Source of the DNA: Bryobacteraceae bacterium
GTDB taxonomy: Bacteria > Acidobacteriota > Terriglobia > Bryobacterales > Bryobacteraceae
NCBI GenBank assembly: GCA_947458745.1
Contig: CANGYQ010000002.1
Coordinates: forward strand, 186,001-250,000
Reading direction: 5' to 3'
Length of the DNA stretch: 64,000 bases
Shown piece after piece: positions 29,155-37,525 of the stretch (the first letter of the stretch is position 1; each line of letters starts with the position of its first letter). The notes beneath the pieces are model-generated. The model searched no databases. It was not told the DNA's origin and was given only the letters and a program-made list of their open reading frames with translations. The translations under genes and the position numbers were made by a program.

Positions 29155-29556
29155 CTAGGCCGGACGCGACAGCGGCTGGCTCTTGTCGCCGAATACGATC
29201 GCCAAAATGCGCGCCGGCTTGGTCGAGCTACCGTTGCCGGAGGTGCTGTGTTTGGCGCCCGGCGGCTCATAAAACATCTGGCCCGCGGTCAGGACTTGCG
29301 CCGGTTGATCGTCAATCGCAAAACGGTAACTGCCTTCCAGCACCTAACCCACGACAAACCCGGGATTCGGATGAAAGTGCGCGGGCGACTGGGCGCCCGG
29401 CGGCACGGTGATCTCCACCACTTCGAACCGCCAGTTATCGGTCACCAGCTTCGGTAAGTCCCGCGCCCCGGCCACGCGGAGCGGCGAAGCGGGTGTGGTT
29501 TGATCGGCCGCCGCCGCTGCCGAAAGGAGGAGCAAAGCCTCACGCCGGTTGGTCAC
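29155..29556 (-). pseudogene. Cupin-domain protein interrupted by an amber codon
   Basis: From a GTG at 29556 the frame encodes VTNRREALLLLSAAAAADQ (Tat-like or Sec leader), then a small cupin: FEVVEITVPPGAQSPAHFHP, PGFVVG, stop TAG (29344-29346), VLEGSYRFAIDDQPAQVL, GQMFYEPPGAKHS. The metal-binding HFHPN and the distal GAKH histidine lie on either side of the stop. Relatives have tyrosine at the stop position (VVGYVLEG), so one base change (TAC/TAT to TAG) explains it. It is either a recent nonsense mutation, a sequencing error or suppressed readthrough. Intact, it would be 133 residues. Confidence 0.75.
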
Positions 29557-29680
29557 GGAATGAGTATAGAGCGGAAGCGGCCCGCCCAAGACGCTTCGCC
29601 CACGCCTTTGGGGCAACCGAAGTCCTCCAGCCGCAGCTGGAACCTGGGCTTAGCCCCAAGCTTACGCATGGGGCTGGATC

Positions 29681-31621
29681 TTAGTTCACCGTCACAATCT
29701 CCGAGAAGTCCGCCACCGACGAAAACTCGCTCAGAATCGAATGCAGTAGCGTAAGGCGATTCTGCCGGACCGCAGCATTGTCGACGTTCACCATCACGCC
29801 GTTGAAGAAGGCGTCCACCACTGGCCGCAATGAGGCGATGGCGGTGAGTTGAGCACCATAGTCGCCACTTAAGCCGGCCTTGACGGCCACAAAAGCGGCA
29901 TGCAAATCGGCCTCCGGGCCGGCTTCCAGCAGCGCCGGGTCGATCGCCTGAGAAGGCACGAATTCGGCCTTCGAGAGAATGTTCTTGATCCGCTTGAAAG
30001 CTGCCGCCACTGGCTCAAAGTCCGCCGTCTGGCGCACGGCCTGAATAGCGGCCAGACGCAACGCCACATCCTTCAGACCATCGGCGCCCGCCGCGAGAAC
30101 AGCGTTCACGGCGTCGTACGCGAAGCCCTTCACGTCGCGGAAGTAGTAGCGCACGCGGTCCAGCAGGAACTCGCGCAGCTTGTCATCGTCGGCCAATTGA
30201 GACAGGCTGAATACCAGCTCGCCTTCGGCCAGAATGCGGATTACGCCCTGGGCTGCGCGGCGCAAAGCGAACGGGTCCTTGGAGCCGGACGGAATCTGCC
30301 CGATGCGGAACATCTCGCGCAACGTATCGACCTTGTCGGCCAAGGCCACCATCTGCCCGGCGCGCGAGGCCGGGATGGCGTCATCCATTGACAGAGGCCG
30401 GTACTGCTCGTAGATCGCTTGCGACACTTCGGGCGATTCGCCCTGGACAGCCGCATAACGGCCACCCACCATGCCTTGCAGCTCAGTGAACTCCTTCACC
30501 ATCTCCGTGGTCAGGTCGGCCTTGGCGAGCAGCGCGGCTCGCTTGGAGGTGGCATCATCACAGAGAGCCAGGATGCGGAGCGTCTTCTCGTAGTAGTTGC
30601 CGATCTCCTTGTGGAAAGTGACGGCCTTCAGGTCTTCGACACGATCAGCCAGCGACCGCTTCTGATCCACTTCATAGAAGAACCGGGCATCGTTGAACCG
30701 GGCGCGCAGCACGCGCTCGTTGCCATGACGGATCAACCCATCAGGGTCGTCCTTGCGGTTCATCACCGCAATGAATTCGGGCTTCAGCTTGCCATCCTCA
30801 CCATGTACAGCAAAGTACTTCTGGTGATACCGCATCACGGTGACCAGCACTTCTTCCGGCAGGTCGAGATACGCCGAATCAAAGGTGCCACGGAACGCGG
30901 CGGGCCACTCGTTCAGGTAGACGTGCAGGTCCACCAGCGAGTTGTCCTGCCCCACTTCCTCCACCAGCTTCGCGCGACGCTTGGCCGCCTGCAGGATGAC
31001 GCCGTTGGCTTCCAGCACAGCCTCATAGCTCTCAATCGTCACCGGAACGGCCTGCGGCTTGCGGTCCGCGGTGCGGGCACCCAGTTGGCGATGGCCAAAG
31101 GTCTGGCTGCCGGTCGAAACGCCGTTGATCGCAAACGGCACCACCGCGTCGCCGAGCAAACACACCAGCCAGCGAATCGGCCGGATAAAGCGAGCACCGC
31201 CTTTGCCGGGCCACAGCATCGTTTTGGGCCACGGAATGCCCATGATGATGGCGGGCAGCTTCTCGGACAAGATCTCCGTCGCGGCCCGACCGGGCGTCAC
31301 CTTGGTGAACTGGTAGTAGCCGCCTTCCTGGCTCAAGTCCGCCGCCGTCACGCCTTGCTTGCGGGCAAAGCCTTCCACGGCGGGCGCGGGCGCAGAAAGC
31401 GGCGGGCCTTTCACGATCTGCGTCTGGTCCTGCTCACGCTCGCCGAGACCGCTGGCGATGATCGCCAAGCGCCGCGTCGTCGCTTCAGCCAGCGTCACTT
31501 CGCCGCCCAGCGGCTTCAGCAACTCCGCCACTTGACCGCGCAAGTGGTCCATGGCCGGAACCAGCATCCAGTCCGGCACTTCCTCCACACCGACTTCGAG
31601 CAGCAGCTGATGGGTCGCCAT
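29681..31621 (-). CDS. glyS: Glycine-tRNA ligase beta subunit
   Basis: The beta subunit of the bacterial alpha2beta2 glycyl-tRNA synthetase carries tRNA-binding and HD-type domains. Recognisable stretches are LLEVGVEEVPDWML at the start, GIPWPKTMLWPG near 145, FAVHGEDGKLKPEFIAVMNR near 270 and YAAVQGESPEVSQAIYEQYRP near 390. I chose ATG 31621 (646 residues), which overlaps the glyQ TAA by one base (TAATG). Slightly shorter than many GlyS proteins (about 690). It is translationally coupled to glyQ. Confidence 0.95.
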   Translation of the reverse strand: MATHQLLLEVGVEEVPDWMLVPAMDHLRGQVAELLKPLGGEVTLAEATTRRLAIIASGLGEREQDQTQIVKGPPLSAPAPAVEGFARKQGVTAADLSQEGGYYQFTKVTPGRAATEILSEKLPAIIMGIPWPKTMLWPGKGGARFIRPIRWLVCLLGDAVVPFAINGVSTGSQTFGHRQLGARTADRKPQAVPVTIESYEAVLEANGVILQAAKRRAKLVEEVGQDNSLVDLHVYLNEWPAAFRGTFDSAYLDLPEEVLVTVMRYHQKYFAVHGEDGKLKPEFIAVMNRKDDPDGLIRHGNERVLRARFNDARFFYEVDQKRSLADRVEDLKAVTFHKEIGNYYEKTLRILALCDDATSKRAALLAKADLTTEMVKEFTELQGMVGGRYAAVQGESPEVSQAIYEQYRPLSMDDAIPASRAGQMVALADKVDTLREMFRIGQIPSGSKDPFALRRAAQGVIRILAEGELVFSLSQLADDDKLREFLLDRVRYYFRDVKGFAYDAVNAVLAAGADGLKDVALRLAAIQAVRQTADFEPVAAAFKRIKNILSKAEFVPSQAIDPALLEAGPEADLHAAFVAVKAGLSGDYGAQLTAIASLRPVVDAFFNGVMVNVDNAAVRQNRLTLLHSILSEFSSVADFSEIVTVN

Positions 31622-32523
31622 TACGCCACCACCTCCTGCTGTTGCACCACCCAGGCTTGCGCGACACCCACCGCCAGCCTCCGTACGCGTTGGATCACGC
31701 CGACCCGCTCCGTCACACTGATCGCGCCGCGCGCATCCAGCAGGTTGAAGCAGTTCGAGCACTTCAGCACTTGCTCATGCGCCGCCAGCAAGGGATACCG
31801 CCGCGATGGCGTTTCCAGCGCCTTAAAGCCTTCGATCAACCGCTGGGCTTCGGCCTCATGCAGGCGGAAGGACTCCCACAGCGTGGCCACGTCGGCCATC
31901 TCAAAGTTGTAGACCGACAGTTGCAGTTCGTCGTTGTAGCGCACGTCGCGGTACTGGAAGCCGGGCGCCCAGTCGATGTCGTAGACGCTGTCCTTGTTCT
32001 GGATGAACGCCGTCAGCCGCTCCAGGCCGTAGGTCAGCTCGGCCGGGATCAGGTCGAGATCCACGCCCCCGCACTGCTGGAAGTAGGTGAACTGCGTGAT
32101 CTCCAGGCCATCCAGCATCACCTGCCAGCCCACTCCCCAAGCGCCCAACGTCGGCGATTCCCAGTTGTCTTCCTCAAACTTGATGTCGTGCTTGTCGAGA
32201 TCAATCCCGATCGCCTCCAGCGACCCCAGATAGAGATCCAGCACATCAGCCGGCGATGGCTTCAGAATCACCTGCAACTGCTGGTGCTTATAGAGCCGGT
32301 TCGGGTTGTCGCCATAACGTCCATCGGCGGGCCGGCGGCTGGGTTGCACGTAAGCCACGCGGTAAGGCTTGGCGCCCAACACGCGCAGAAACGTTTCCGG
32401 ACACATGGTGCCCGCGCCCACTTCGGCATCAAAGGGCTCCTGGATGATGCAGCCGCGATCGGCCCAGTAGCGTTTCAGCGTGAGGACTACGTCCTGGTAG
32501 TACAAATGGTCGGGTGAAGGCAT
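31621..32523 (-). CDS. glyQ: Glycine-tRNA ligase alpha subunit
   Basis: GlyQ (300 residues) holds the class II catalytic core that activates glycine. Motifs are [29 protein letters not shown] [13 protein letters not shown], the motif 2 region [39 protein letters not shown] and YGLERL. Length is normal. It is the first gene of the glyQ-glyS operon. No T-box leader is seen in the 150 bp upstream, which instead hold a PIN remnant. Confidence 0.97.
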   Translation of the reverse strand: MPSPDHLYYQDVVLTLKRYWADRGCIIQEPFDAEVGAGTMCPETFLRVLGAKPYRVAYVQPSRRPADGRYGDNPNRLYKHQQLQVILKPSPADVLDLYLGSLEAIGIDLDKHDIKFEEDNWESPTLGAWGVGWQVMLDGLEITQFTYFQQCGGVDLDLIPAELTYGLERLTAFIQNKDSVYDIDWAPGFQYRDVRYNDELQLSVYNFEMADVATLWESFRLHEAEAQRLIEGFKALETPSRRYPLLAAHEQVLKCSNCFNLLDARGAISVTERVGVIQRVRRLAVGVAQAWVVQQQEVVA

Positions 32524-32539
32524 GCGAAGCGTTTAGCTT

Positions 32540-32674
32540 TTAGGATAGCGGGTATTGGAGTTTGGGCACTTGAGAGATCTGACGGGGAGCGCTGGAAGTC
32601 GCGATCGTGCGCACAGAAGGTAGCACCGTGCTCGATCGCCAGGGCCCGACAACGCTGGCCTAGAGGACGGAGGC
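32540..32674 (-). pseudogene. C-terminal remnant of a PIN-domain (VapC-type) toxin
   Basis: Between recO and glyQ the minus strand encodes LRPLGQRCRALAIEHGATFC followed by AHDRDFQR. This matches the end of VapC-type PIN domains (ALAIEHGA...T/SxDRDFxRF). After a frameshift, QISQVPKLQYPLS and a TAA (32540-32542) match the usual C-terminal VxxLxYPLS-like ending. Only the last third or so remains; the first two catalytic acids are missing. No antitoxin gene is seen nearby. Confidence 0.55.
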
Positions 32675-33309
32675 TACAGGGTCTCCAGAATCGTCGCACT
32701 CTGCACCCGCCGCTCCGTGTGGCTTTCGATATCCCGCAGCAGCCAGCGCCGCAGATCCCGAGCGGTGGTTTTGGTCCACACCCGCGGCGTGAGCTCCGCA
32801 ATCGGAGTGACCAGCATCTCCCGCGCCAGCGCAATCGATTCGGCACCCACCATCGGCTCCCCCAACAACCCGGCCAAACGCACCGACCAGAGGCTGGCGT
32901 AAAGCACGGCGCACCAGGGTGACCCGTCACCGCGCAGGTAGCTCAGCACCGCCAGCAGCAGCCGGTAGTGGCGCTCATTCACCTCCTGCGCGGGCAACAG
33001 CAGATCGCTGATCTCAGCGATAAAGTCCAGCGCAATCCCCTTCTCGTAGTCGGCCGCCATCGAGAATTGAGACTGGATCAGTTCGCAGGAAGTGATGTTC
33101 AACAGGTCCCGATTCTCGCGAACGACGTAGCTCAGGCGTGTTTGGGACATCCGCTCCAAGCCCGCCCCAAAGCGGGACTTGGGCTTACGCACGCCCCGCG
33201 CATAGCCACGCAGTTTGCCGGATTCACGCGTCAGAAAACTGACAATCAGGTCCGACTCCTTCACCGGGAAGGAACGGAGGATCAGACTGTCGCTGGAAAC
33301 GGCGGGCAC
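32674..33309 (-). CDS. recO: DNA repair protein RecO
   Basis: RecO works with RecR to load RecA on SSB-coated DNA. The 211-residue protein has the N-terminal OB fold (SDSLILRSFPVKESDLIVSFLTRESGKLRGYARGVRK split over residues 5-42, with the KGxRKxxS-like KPKSRFG) and the helical domain with LDFIAEISDLLLPAQE. It lacks the CXXC zinc motif of many RecOs and is a little short (usual about 240). GTG start at 33309, 6 bp after the DUF1990 stop. The 3' end abuts the PIN remnant, so its last residues might differ from relatives. Confidence 0.88.
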   Translation of the reverse strand: MPAVSSDSLILRSFPVKESDLIVSFLTRESGKLRGYARGVRKPKSRFGAGLERMSQTRLSYVVRENRDLLNITSCELIQSQFSMAADYEKGIALDFIAEISDLLLPAQEVNERHYRLLLAVLSYLRGDGSPWCAVLYASLWSVRLAGLLGEPMVGAESIALAREMLVTPIAELTPRVWTKTTARDLRRWLLRDIESHTERRVQSATILETL

Positions 33310-33315
33310 TGGTAG

Positions 33316-33921
33316 TTAGCTTAGCGGAGCGTCGCGGCCGGACCCGCCATCATTACAGGCCGCCGCCATGGCCGCCAGCGATTCGCGCGCGAACCGCCTC
33401 TGAAAGTATCGGGCCGCGGGATAGCCCAGCCGCGTCAACCAATGCGCGGGTTGCGAGTAGGCCAGCAGATCATAGTAGACTCCGTCGTCACGACGGTCCC
33501 ACTCAATCAGAAAGCGCTCCTCGCCACGGGCGGCATGGTCGGCCAGCGTGCCATAGGCAAACCCGTATCGCCGAATCGGGCCATCTTCATCCACCCGATA
33601 CAGCACCCGGCAGAAGTTCAACGAGTAGAAGCCGAGATGCGCGGCGCAAACGGCCACCGTCTGGCCCACCTGAGGACGGGGGCCGGTGTGCAGCAGTCGC
33701 ACGAAACTCAGCTCGAACATCCGCCAGCAGTCCAACAGCCGGCAGGCTTCGGCAAACACTTCGGGTCCGTCACCCAAACGCACCCGGTTGTGGTCGGCCC
33801 GGTAACCGGCCGGAACGGGCCCCTTCGTGCAGCCCCGCAAAGGATAAGAGCAGCGGCTGTCTCCGTGCCCGGCCAGCAACCGGGGAATCTCTTCATCCGT
33901 TGGTGCGGTCAGACGGAACAT
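33316..33921 (-). CDS. DUF1990-family protein
   Basis: The 201-residue product shows DUF1990 features: LRGCTKGPVPAGYRADHNRV near 30, an ACRLLDCWRMFELSFVRL helix, VGQTVAVCAAHLGFYSLNFC, and YGFAYGTLADHAARGEERFLIEW. Members are widespread, with no established biochemical role. It is upstream of recO by 6 bp and probably co-transcribed. It is divergent from the MBL-fold gene with 23 bp between. Confidence 0.85.
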   Translation of the reverse strand: MFRLTAPTDEEIPRLLAGHGDSRCSYPLRGCTKGPVPAGYRADHNRVRLGDGPEVFAEACRLLDCWRMFELSFVRLLHTGPRPQVGQTVAVCAAHLGFYSLNFCRVLYRVDEDGPIRRYGFAYGTLADHAARGEERFLIEWDRRDDGVYYDLLAYSQPAHWLTRLGYPAARYFQRRFARESLAAMAAACNDGGSGRDAPLS

Positions 33922-33944
33922 GGCGATGCCTCTAGGATAAGGGG

Positions 33945-34808
33945 ATGCTCCGCGCCGTTGGCTTGATCTTGACTTTCCTCACGGTGGAAGTGTTCCCCAC
34001 CCTGGCCCAATCTCTCGAACCCGGCACGCTGCCCCGCCAGTGGCCTTCGAGCGGCCCCTCCTGCACACCCGCCGCCGCGGAGCAATGGCAGATCCATCAA
34101 TACAACCCGGACCTCTACATCCTCCGCGAATCCGGCTGCAGCAACTACGAAAAGCCGTTCCTCTACCTGATCTTTGGGCAGGACCGCGTGCTGCTGGAAG
34201 ACACGGGCGCCGGCAAAACCGACGTAGCCAAAGTGGTGGCCAGCGTGATCAACGATTGGGCTGCCCGGAACAAGCGCCCCGCGCCCAAACTGCTGGTGGT
34301 CCACTCCCACGGCCATGGCGACCACATCGCGGGCGACAAACTCTTCGCCAACCGCGACGGCGTCGACCTGACGAAGCCCGGCGCGCCCTTGGGCGACTTG
34401 ATCGACTTGGGCGGCCGCCTCATCGACGTCCTACCCATTCCCGGCCACGACGCCGCCAGCACGGCCTTCTACGATCGCCGCACGGGCCTGCTACTGACCG
34501 GCGACACTGTATACCCCGGGCGGCTCTACATCACCGACTTCCCCACCTTCGTCGCCAGCATCGGCAAGCTGGTGGAGTTTACGGCCACGCATCCGGTGGC
34601 CCATATCCTGGGCACCCACATTGAGCAGTCCCGAACGCCCTACGTGGACTACCCGGTCCGCACCATCCACCAGCCCGACGAACATGTGCTGGAACTCAGC
34701 CGTGGCGATCTGCTGGAGTTGCACGCCGAACTGCTCGCCATGAAGGACAAGCCCACCCGCAAGCTGCTGCGGAGCATCACCATCTTTCCGCGCCGCGTGT
34801 TACCTTGA
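33945..34808 (+). CDS. Exported metallo-beta-lactamase-fold hydrolase
   Basis: The 287-residue protein has a signal peptide (LRAVGLILTFLTVEVFPTLAQ). The metal-binding motif HSHGHGDH lies near residues 121-128. Further ligands are the histidine in IPGHDAAS near 167, the aspartate in LLTGDTVYPG near 186 and the histidine in HILGTHIEQS near 226. This full ligand set implies a dinuclear metal centre. The substrate cannot be predicted; the family includes lactonases, lactamases and thioesterases. Its last 9 bp overlap the convergent regulator gene. Confidence 0.87.
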   Translation: MLRAVGLILTFLTVEVFPTLAQSLEPGTLPRQWPSSGPSCTPAAAEQWQIHQYNPDLYILRESGCSNYEKPFLYLIFGQDRVLLEDTGAGKTDVAKVVASVINDWAARNKRPAPKLLVVHSHGHGDHIAGDKLFANRDGVDLTKPGAPLGDLIDLGGRLIDVLPIPGHDAASTAFYDRRTGLLLTGDTVYPGRLYITDFPTFVASIGKLVEFTATHPVAHILGTHIEQSRTPYVDYPVRTIHQPDEHVLELSRGDLLELHAELLAMKDKPTRKLLRSITIFPRRVLP

Positions 34809-35660
34809 GGCCCCCGCGGGTGCTTCCGCCCACTGACGGAACAAGGCCTCAGTTTCCGGATCAGCGGGGAAGAACAACTTGATCCGCAGTTCCTGCAAGG
34901 TGATGTCCTGGGGCAAGCCAAACGTCGACAAGATGCTGAAGTAGTGGATGCGGAGGTTGCCTTTCACCAGCCGGATGGTCATCGCGGGATCACGGAGCGC
35001 GGCATCGCCTGGTCCCGGCGTCGCCAGCCCGGAGGGCACGCCCGGATAGCGCAGCAGGTCGGCCATCAGTTCGTGTGCCCCCTCATCCCGCAGCCGCTGC
35101 ATCATCTGCCGGGCGGTCAGTTCCCAGTTGACGATGTAGGGCCGCCACAGCAGCGGGTCAAACAGGTACTTCACGGCATTGCCCGCCGCCGCTCCGGCGG
35201 CCGCAAAGTTCTCCGGCGGGATCAGGCTGCGCGCCATCCGCGCCAACGGCTCATTCCTCATCCGGATGTTCCAGTTCGCATCGGCCACCAGCCCCGGGTA
35301 GGGCTCTTGCTGGGTGAGAATCAACTCTAGTGCCCGCCGGTGCGGACCCAGCGGATCCGTGCCCAAGGGCGTCTCGGGAAACACGGCGGCAAAGCCGGCG
35401 CTTTGCAACAGCTGATTCTGATCCCGCAGCGTCACCCGCAGCACTTCCGCCAGCCGCAACACCATCTCCCGGCTGGGCTGAGCGCGGCCGGACTCAAGAA
35501 AACTCAGATGGCGGCTGGAAGCGTTGGCCATCAGGGCCAGTTGCATTTGGCTCCACTGGCGGGCCTTGCGAAAATGCCGCAGCATCGGCCCGAAAGCGGC
35601 ACCCGGACCCGGCGGTGGCGGTGGCGGCATCTGGGTCGGCTGAAAGAAGGATGTCCCCAT
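34800..35660 (-). CDS. XRE-type regulator with MmyB-like ligand-binding domain
   Basis: The 286-residue protein has a proline-rich N-terminus (PPPPPPGPG), an XRE helix-turn-helix near 30-85 (LRHFRKARQWSQMQLALMAN, SSRHLSFLESGRAQPSREMV) and a C-terminal MmyB-like domain (about 110-285: PGLVADANWNIRMRNEPLAR, YNW-like IVNWEL, LRDPAMTIRLV). Such regulators often sit beside dehydrogenase genes and are thought to sense fatty-acid-like ligands. ATG 35660 gives a normal start; the frame is open 72 bp further upstream. The target is unknown. Confidence 0.88.
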   Translation of the reverse strand: MGTSFFQPTQMPPPPPPGPGAAFGPMLRHFRKARQWSQMQLALMANASSRHLSFLESGRAQPSREMVLRLAEVLRVTLRDQNQLLQSAGFAAVFPETPLGTDPLGPHRRALELILTQQEPYPGLVADANWNIRMRNEPLARMARSLIPPENFAAAGAAAGNAVKYLFDPLLWRPYIVNWELTARQMMQRLRDEGAHELMADLLRYPGVPSGLATPGPGDAALRDPAMTIRLVKGNLRIHYFSILSTFGLPQDITLQELRIKLFFPADPETEALFRQWAEAPAGASR

Positions 35661-35783
35661 ACTCGATAGCTTAAACCGGACGGCGGCGTACGCTCCATTA
35701 CCTGGCAGGTAAGGGGAACCGTCGCCGGCCATTATCTCCGAGGGAAGTGAACCACCATCGGCCTCTACCCCACAATCGCGGTC

Positions 35784-35945
35784 ATGAAGCGCTTGTGCCG
35801 TTCCGCTTTCAGTGGACCCTACCCGGATGAAGGAACCTTCCAGTGGGTGGATCCTGGAACTGCGTCCACCGTGCCGGAACCCGGCAGTATCACCGCTGGC
35901 GTGGGCCCTCTGCTGGGCTTCATCCGGTGGCGGCGCCGCCGCTAA
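35784..35945 (+). CDS. Short ORF with PEP-CTERM-like sorting tail, possible gene remnant
   Basis: This 53-codon ORF in the 340-bp gap 35661-36002 ends VPEPGSITAGVGPLLGFI then RWRRRR. That is the pattern of a PEP-CTERM/exosortase signal: PEP motif, hydrophobic stretch, basic end. The preceding part, FQWVDPGTAST, resembles the end of a secreted beta-rich domain. No signal peptide is present and an in-frame stop lies about 35 bp upstream. It is more likely the tail of a lost secreted protein than a working gene. Nothing else was seen in the gap. Confidence 0.4.
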   Translation: MKRLCRSAFSGPYPDEGTFQWVDPGTASTVPEPGSITAGVGPLLGFIRWRRRR

Positions 35946-36002
35946 ACGCTCCCGAAGGATGAACTGTGTGGCCTGCAGCGGTCCGGTGGGTGCGGGAACC
36001 CG

Positions 36003-36989
36003 CTACAGACCGTAACGCTCCCGCGCCACGTTCAAGCACCACTTGACATTGTCGTCTTCCAGGCGCAACTTCTGGCCGTCGTCCAGATGATCCATGCGCG
36101 GCAGCGGTTGCCGGGGTTTGTCGGTGTAGACCATCTTCATGGTCTTGGCTAGCGGCAACCCGCTGCGCCCGCCCATGGTCAGCCAGAACTTCTCGGTGTT
36201 GCAGGTCACCAGCAACGGATTGCGCGTGATCATCTCCAGCGTCATCTTGGTCTTCGGCCGCGCCTTGCGGATGGCGTTGATGATGCGCGGCATGTCCAGT
36301 TGACCTTCGCCAAACACCATCTCCGACATCTCAAAGCCCTGCGGGTGCGGCTGCCAGGCCATGTCCTTCAAGTGCGTCGAGGTGGCATACGGCGCCAGCT
36401 GTTCGCAAAACTCATGCGGATCATCCAGCAGTGAGATGTTGTTGCCGGTGTCCAGCAGCATGCCGAAGTACTCGCCGCTGAACTCCTTCATCAGAGCCAC
36501 CATCTCTTCCAGCGTCCAGTCCTTGTGGTTCTCGAGCGCGAGGGTAAACTTCTCTTCGCCCGCTACCTTGGCCGCCAACGCCACCTTGGCCCGTGAATCG
36601 GCGACGAAGGCCTTCCACTTGTCCAGCGTGTCAAACGTCTCGTAGCGCCGGCCGCTCAGGCACCCAACACGCCCCGCGAGCGCGCCCGCTTCCTTGGCCA
36701 TCCGCATCTGGCGGCGCATCGTCTCGGCGTCGGTGGAAAGCCCCAGCATCGCCTCGTAGTACATTCCGGCCTGCTCACAACGGGCACGGAATTTGGCCGG
36801 CTCCTTGGGCAAGGCCGACTGCACGCCAGCTGCCCCCAGTGCCTGACAGTGATCCAGGAACAGATCCGCGTCGCGCGGCTTCCAGTAGCTTAAATAGCAG
36901 GTGGTGGCCACGCCCATTTGGGATTTTGGCGGGGCAGCAAAAGCGGTCGCGGCTGCGGTTGCGGTAAAAGAAAATGTGCGGCGCGTCAT
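36003..36989 (-). CDS. Exported sugar-phosphate isomerase/epimerase-like TIM-barrel protein
   Basis: The 328-residue product (ATG 36989, AAGGAG 10 bp upstream) has a Tat-type leader MTRRTFSFTATAAATAFAAP. The rest fits the xylose-isomerase-like TIM barrel (AP endonuclease family 2): LALENHKDWTLEEMVALMKE near 165, FGMLLDTGNNISLLDDP near 190 and STHLKDMAWQP near 222, with the E, D and H of the metal site. The substrate is unknown. Related genes often neighbour Gfo/Idh/MocA dehydrogenases, as here, in carbohydrate or inositol-type breakdown. Confidence 0.85.
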   Translation of the reverse strand: MTRRTFSFTATAAATAFAAPPKSQMGVATTCYLSYWKPRDADLFLDHCQALGAAGVQSALPKEPAKFRARCEQAGMYYEAMLGLSTDAETMRRQMRMAKEAGALAGRVGCLSGRRYETFDTLDKWKAFVADSRAKVALAAKVAGEEKFTLALENHKDWTLEEMVALMKEFSGEYFGMLLDTGNNISLLDDPHEFCEQLAPYATSTHLKDMAWQPHPQGFEMSEMVFGEGQLDMPRIINAIRKARPKTKMTLEMITRNPLLVTCNTEKFWLTMGGRSGLPLAKTMKMVYTDKPRQPLPRMDHLDDGQKLRLEDDNVKWCLNVARERYGL

Positions 36990-37051
36990 GGCGTGTATGC
37001 TCCTTCGGGTCGCCCCGGTTGAATCTGAGTCTAGCAAGGGCCTCTCGTTCG

Positions 37052-37525
37052 CTACCGAGCCCGCTTCCAACAGACCCGCGCCTGCCCGGCGGCCGTGTCG
37101 GCCTCCAGCGTTAGCCGGTCCCCTTCAAAACGGTACTTGCGGACCTGATCCGTGCCGACATAATTCGGGAAAGACGCACCTTCAACATGATGGATTACCA
37201 CGCCCCGGGCTTCATCCACGGTGAAGGTTCCAAAGTATCCCATGTACCCTTTAATCGCGGCCACGGCCTCCGCAGGTTGCACCAAGTAGCGGTTCTCTGA
37301 GACGAACTTGGCCAAGCCGGGCCGCATCAATTGCGCATCCATTTGCCCTCCCGCCAGATAGGCAATCCGCCCCACTGGAGTTTGGCCAAACGGGTACGTC
37401 ACCTTGCCATCAGCGGCCCGCAAATCGTACCCGGTCAACTCCCAGATCCCCAGCAATTTCTCCCTGACGGATTCACCGCGCACCGTGGCGGCCAGCGCCA
37501 TCAAGACAATCAGTTGCCGCATCAT
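37052..37525 (-). CDS. Exported lipocalin-like domain protein
   Basis: The 157-residue protein starts MMRQLIVLMALAATVRGES, a signal peptide. The body matches the lipocalin-like domain (pfam13924 type): LLGIWELTGYDLRAADGKVTYPFG, VGRIAYLAGGQMDAQLM, GYFGTFTVDEARGVVIHHVEG. The ATG at 37525 overlaps the dehydrogenase stop by one base (TAATG), and a second ATG follows directly; coupling to the dehydrogenase is likely. The ligand is unknown. Confidence 0.82.
   Translation of the reverse strand: MMRQLIVLMALAATVRGESVREKLLGIWELTGYDLRAADGKVTYPFGQTPVGRIAYLAGGQMDAQLMRPGLAKFVSENRYLVQPAEAVAAIKGYMGYFGTFTVDEARGVVIHHVEGASFPNYVGTDQVRKYRFEGDRLTLEADTAAGQARVCWKRAR

Noticed and set aside
28965..29457. Overlapping short ORFs on both strands between ppdK and the cupin remnant
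   Set aside because: No motif and antisense to the cupin frame; treated as noncoding upstream region of ppdK.
30419..31912. 497-codon plus-strand ORF antisense to glyS
   Set aside because: No recognisable domain; glyS and glyQ are translationally coupled on the other strand.
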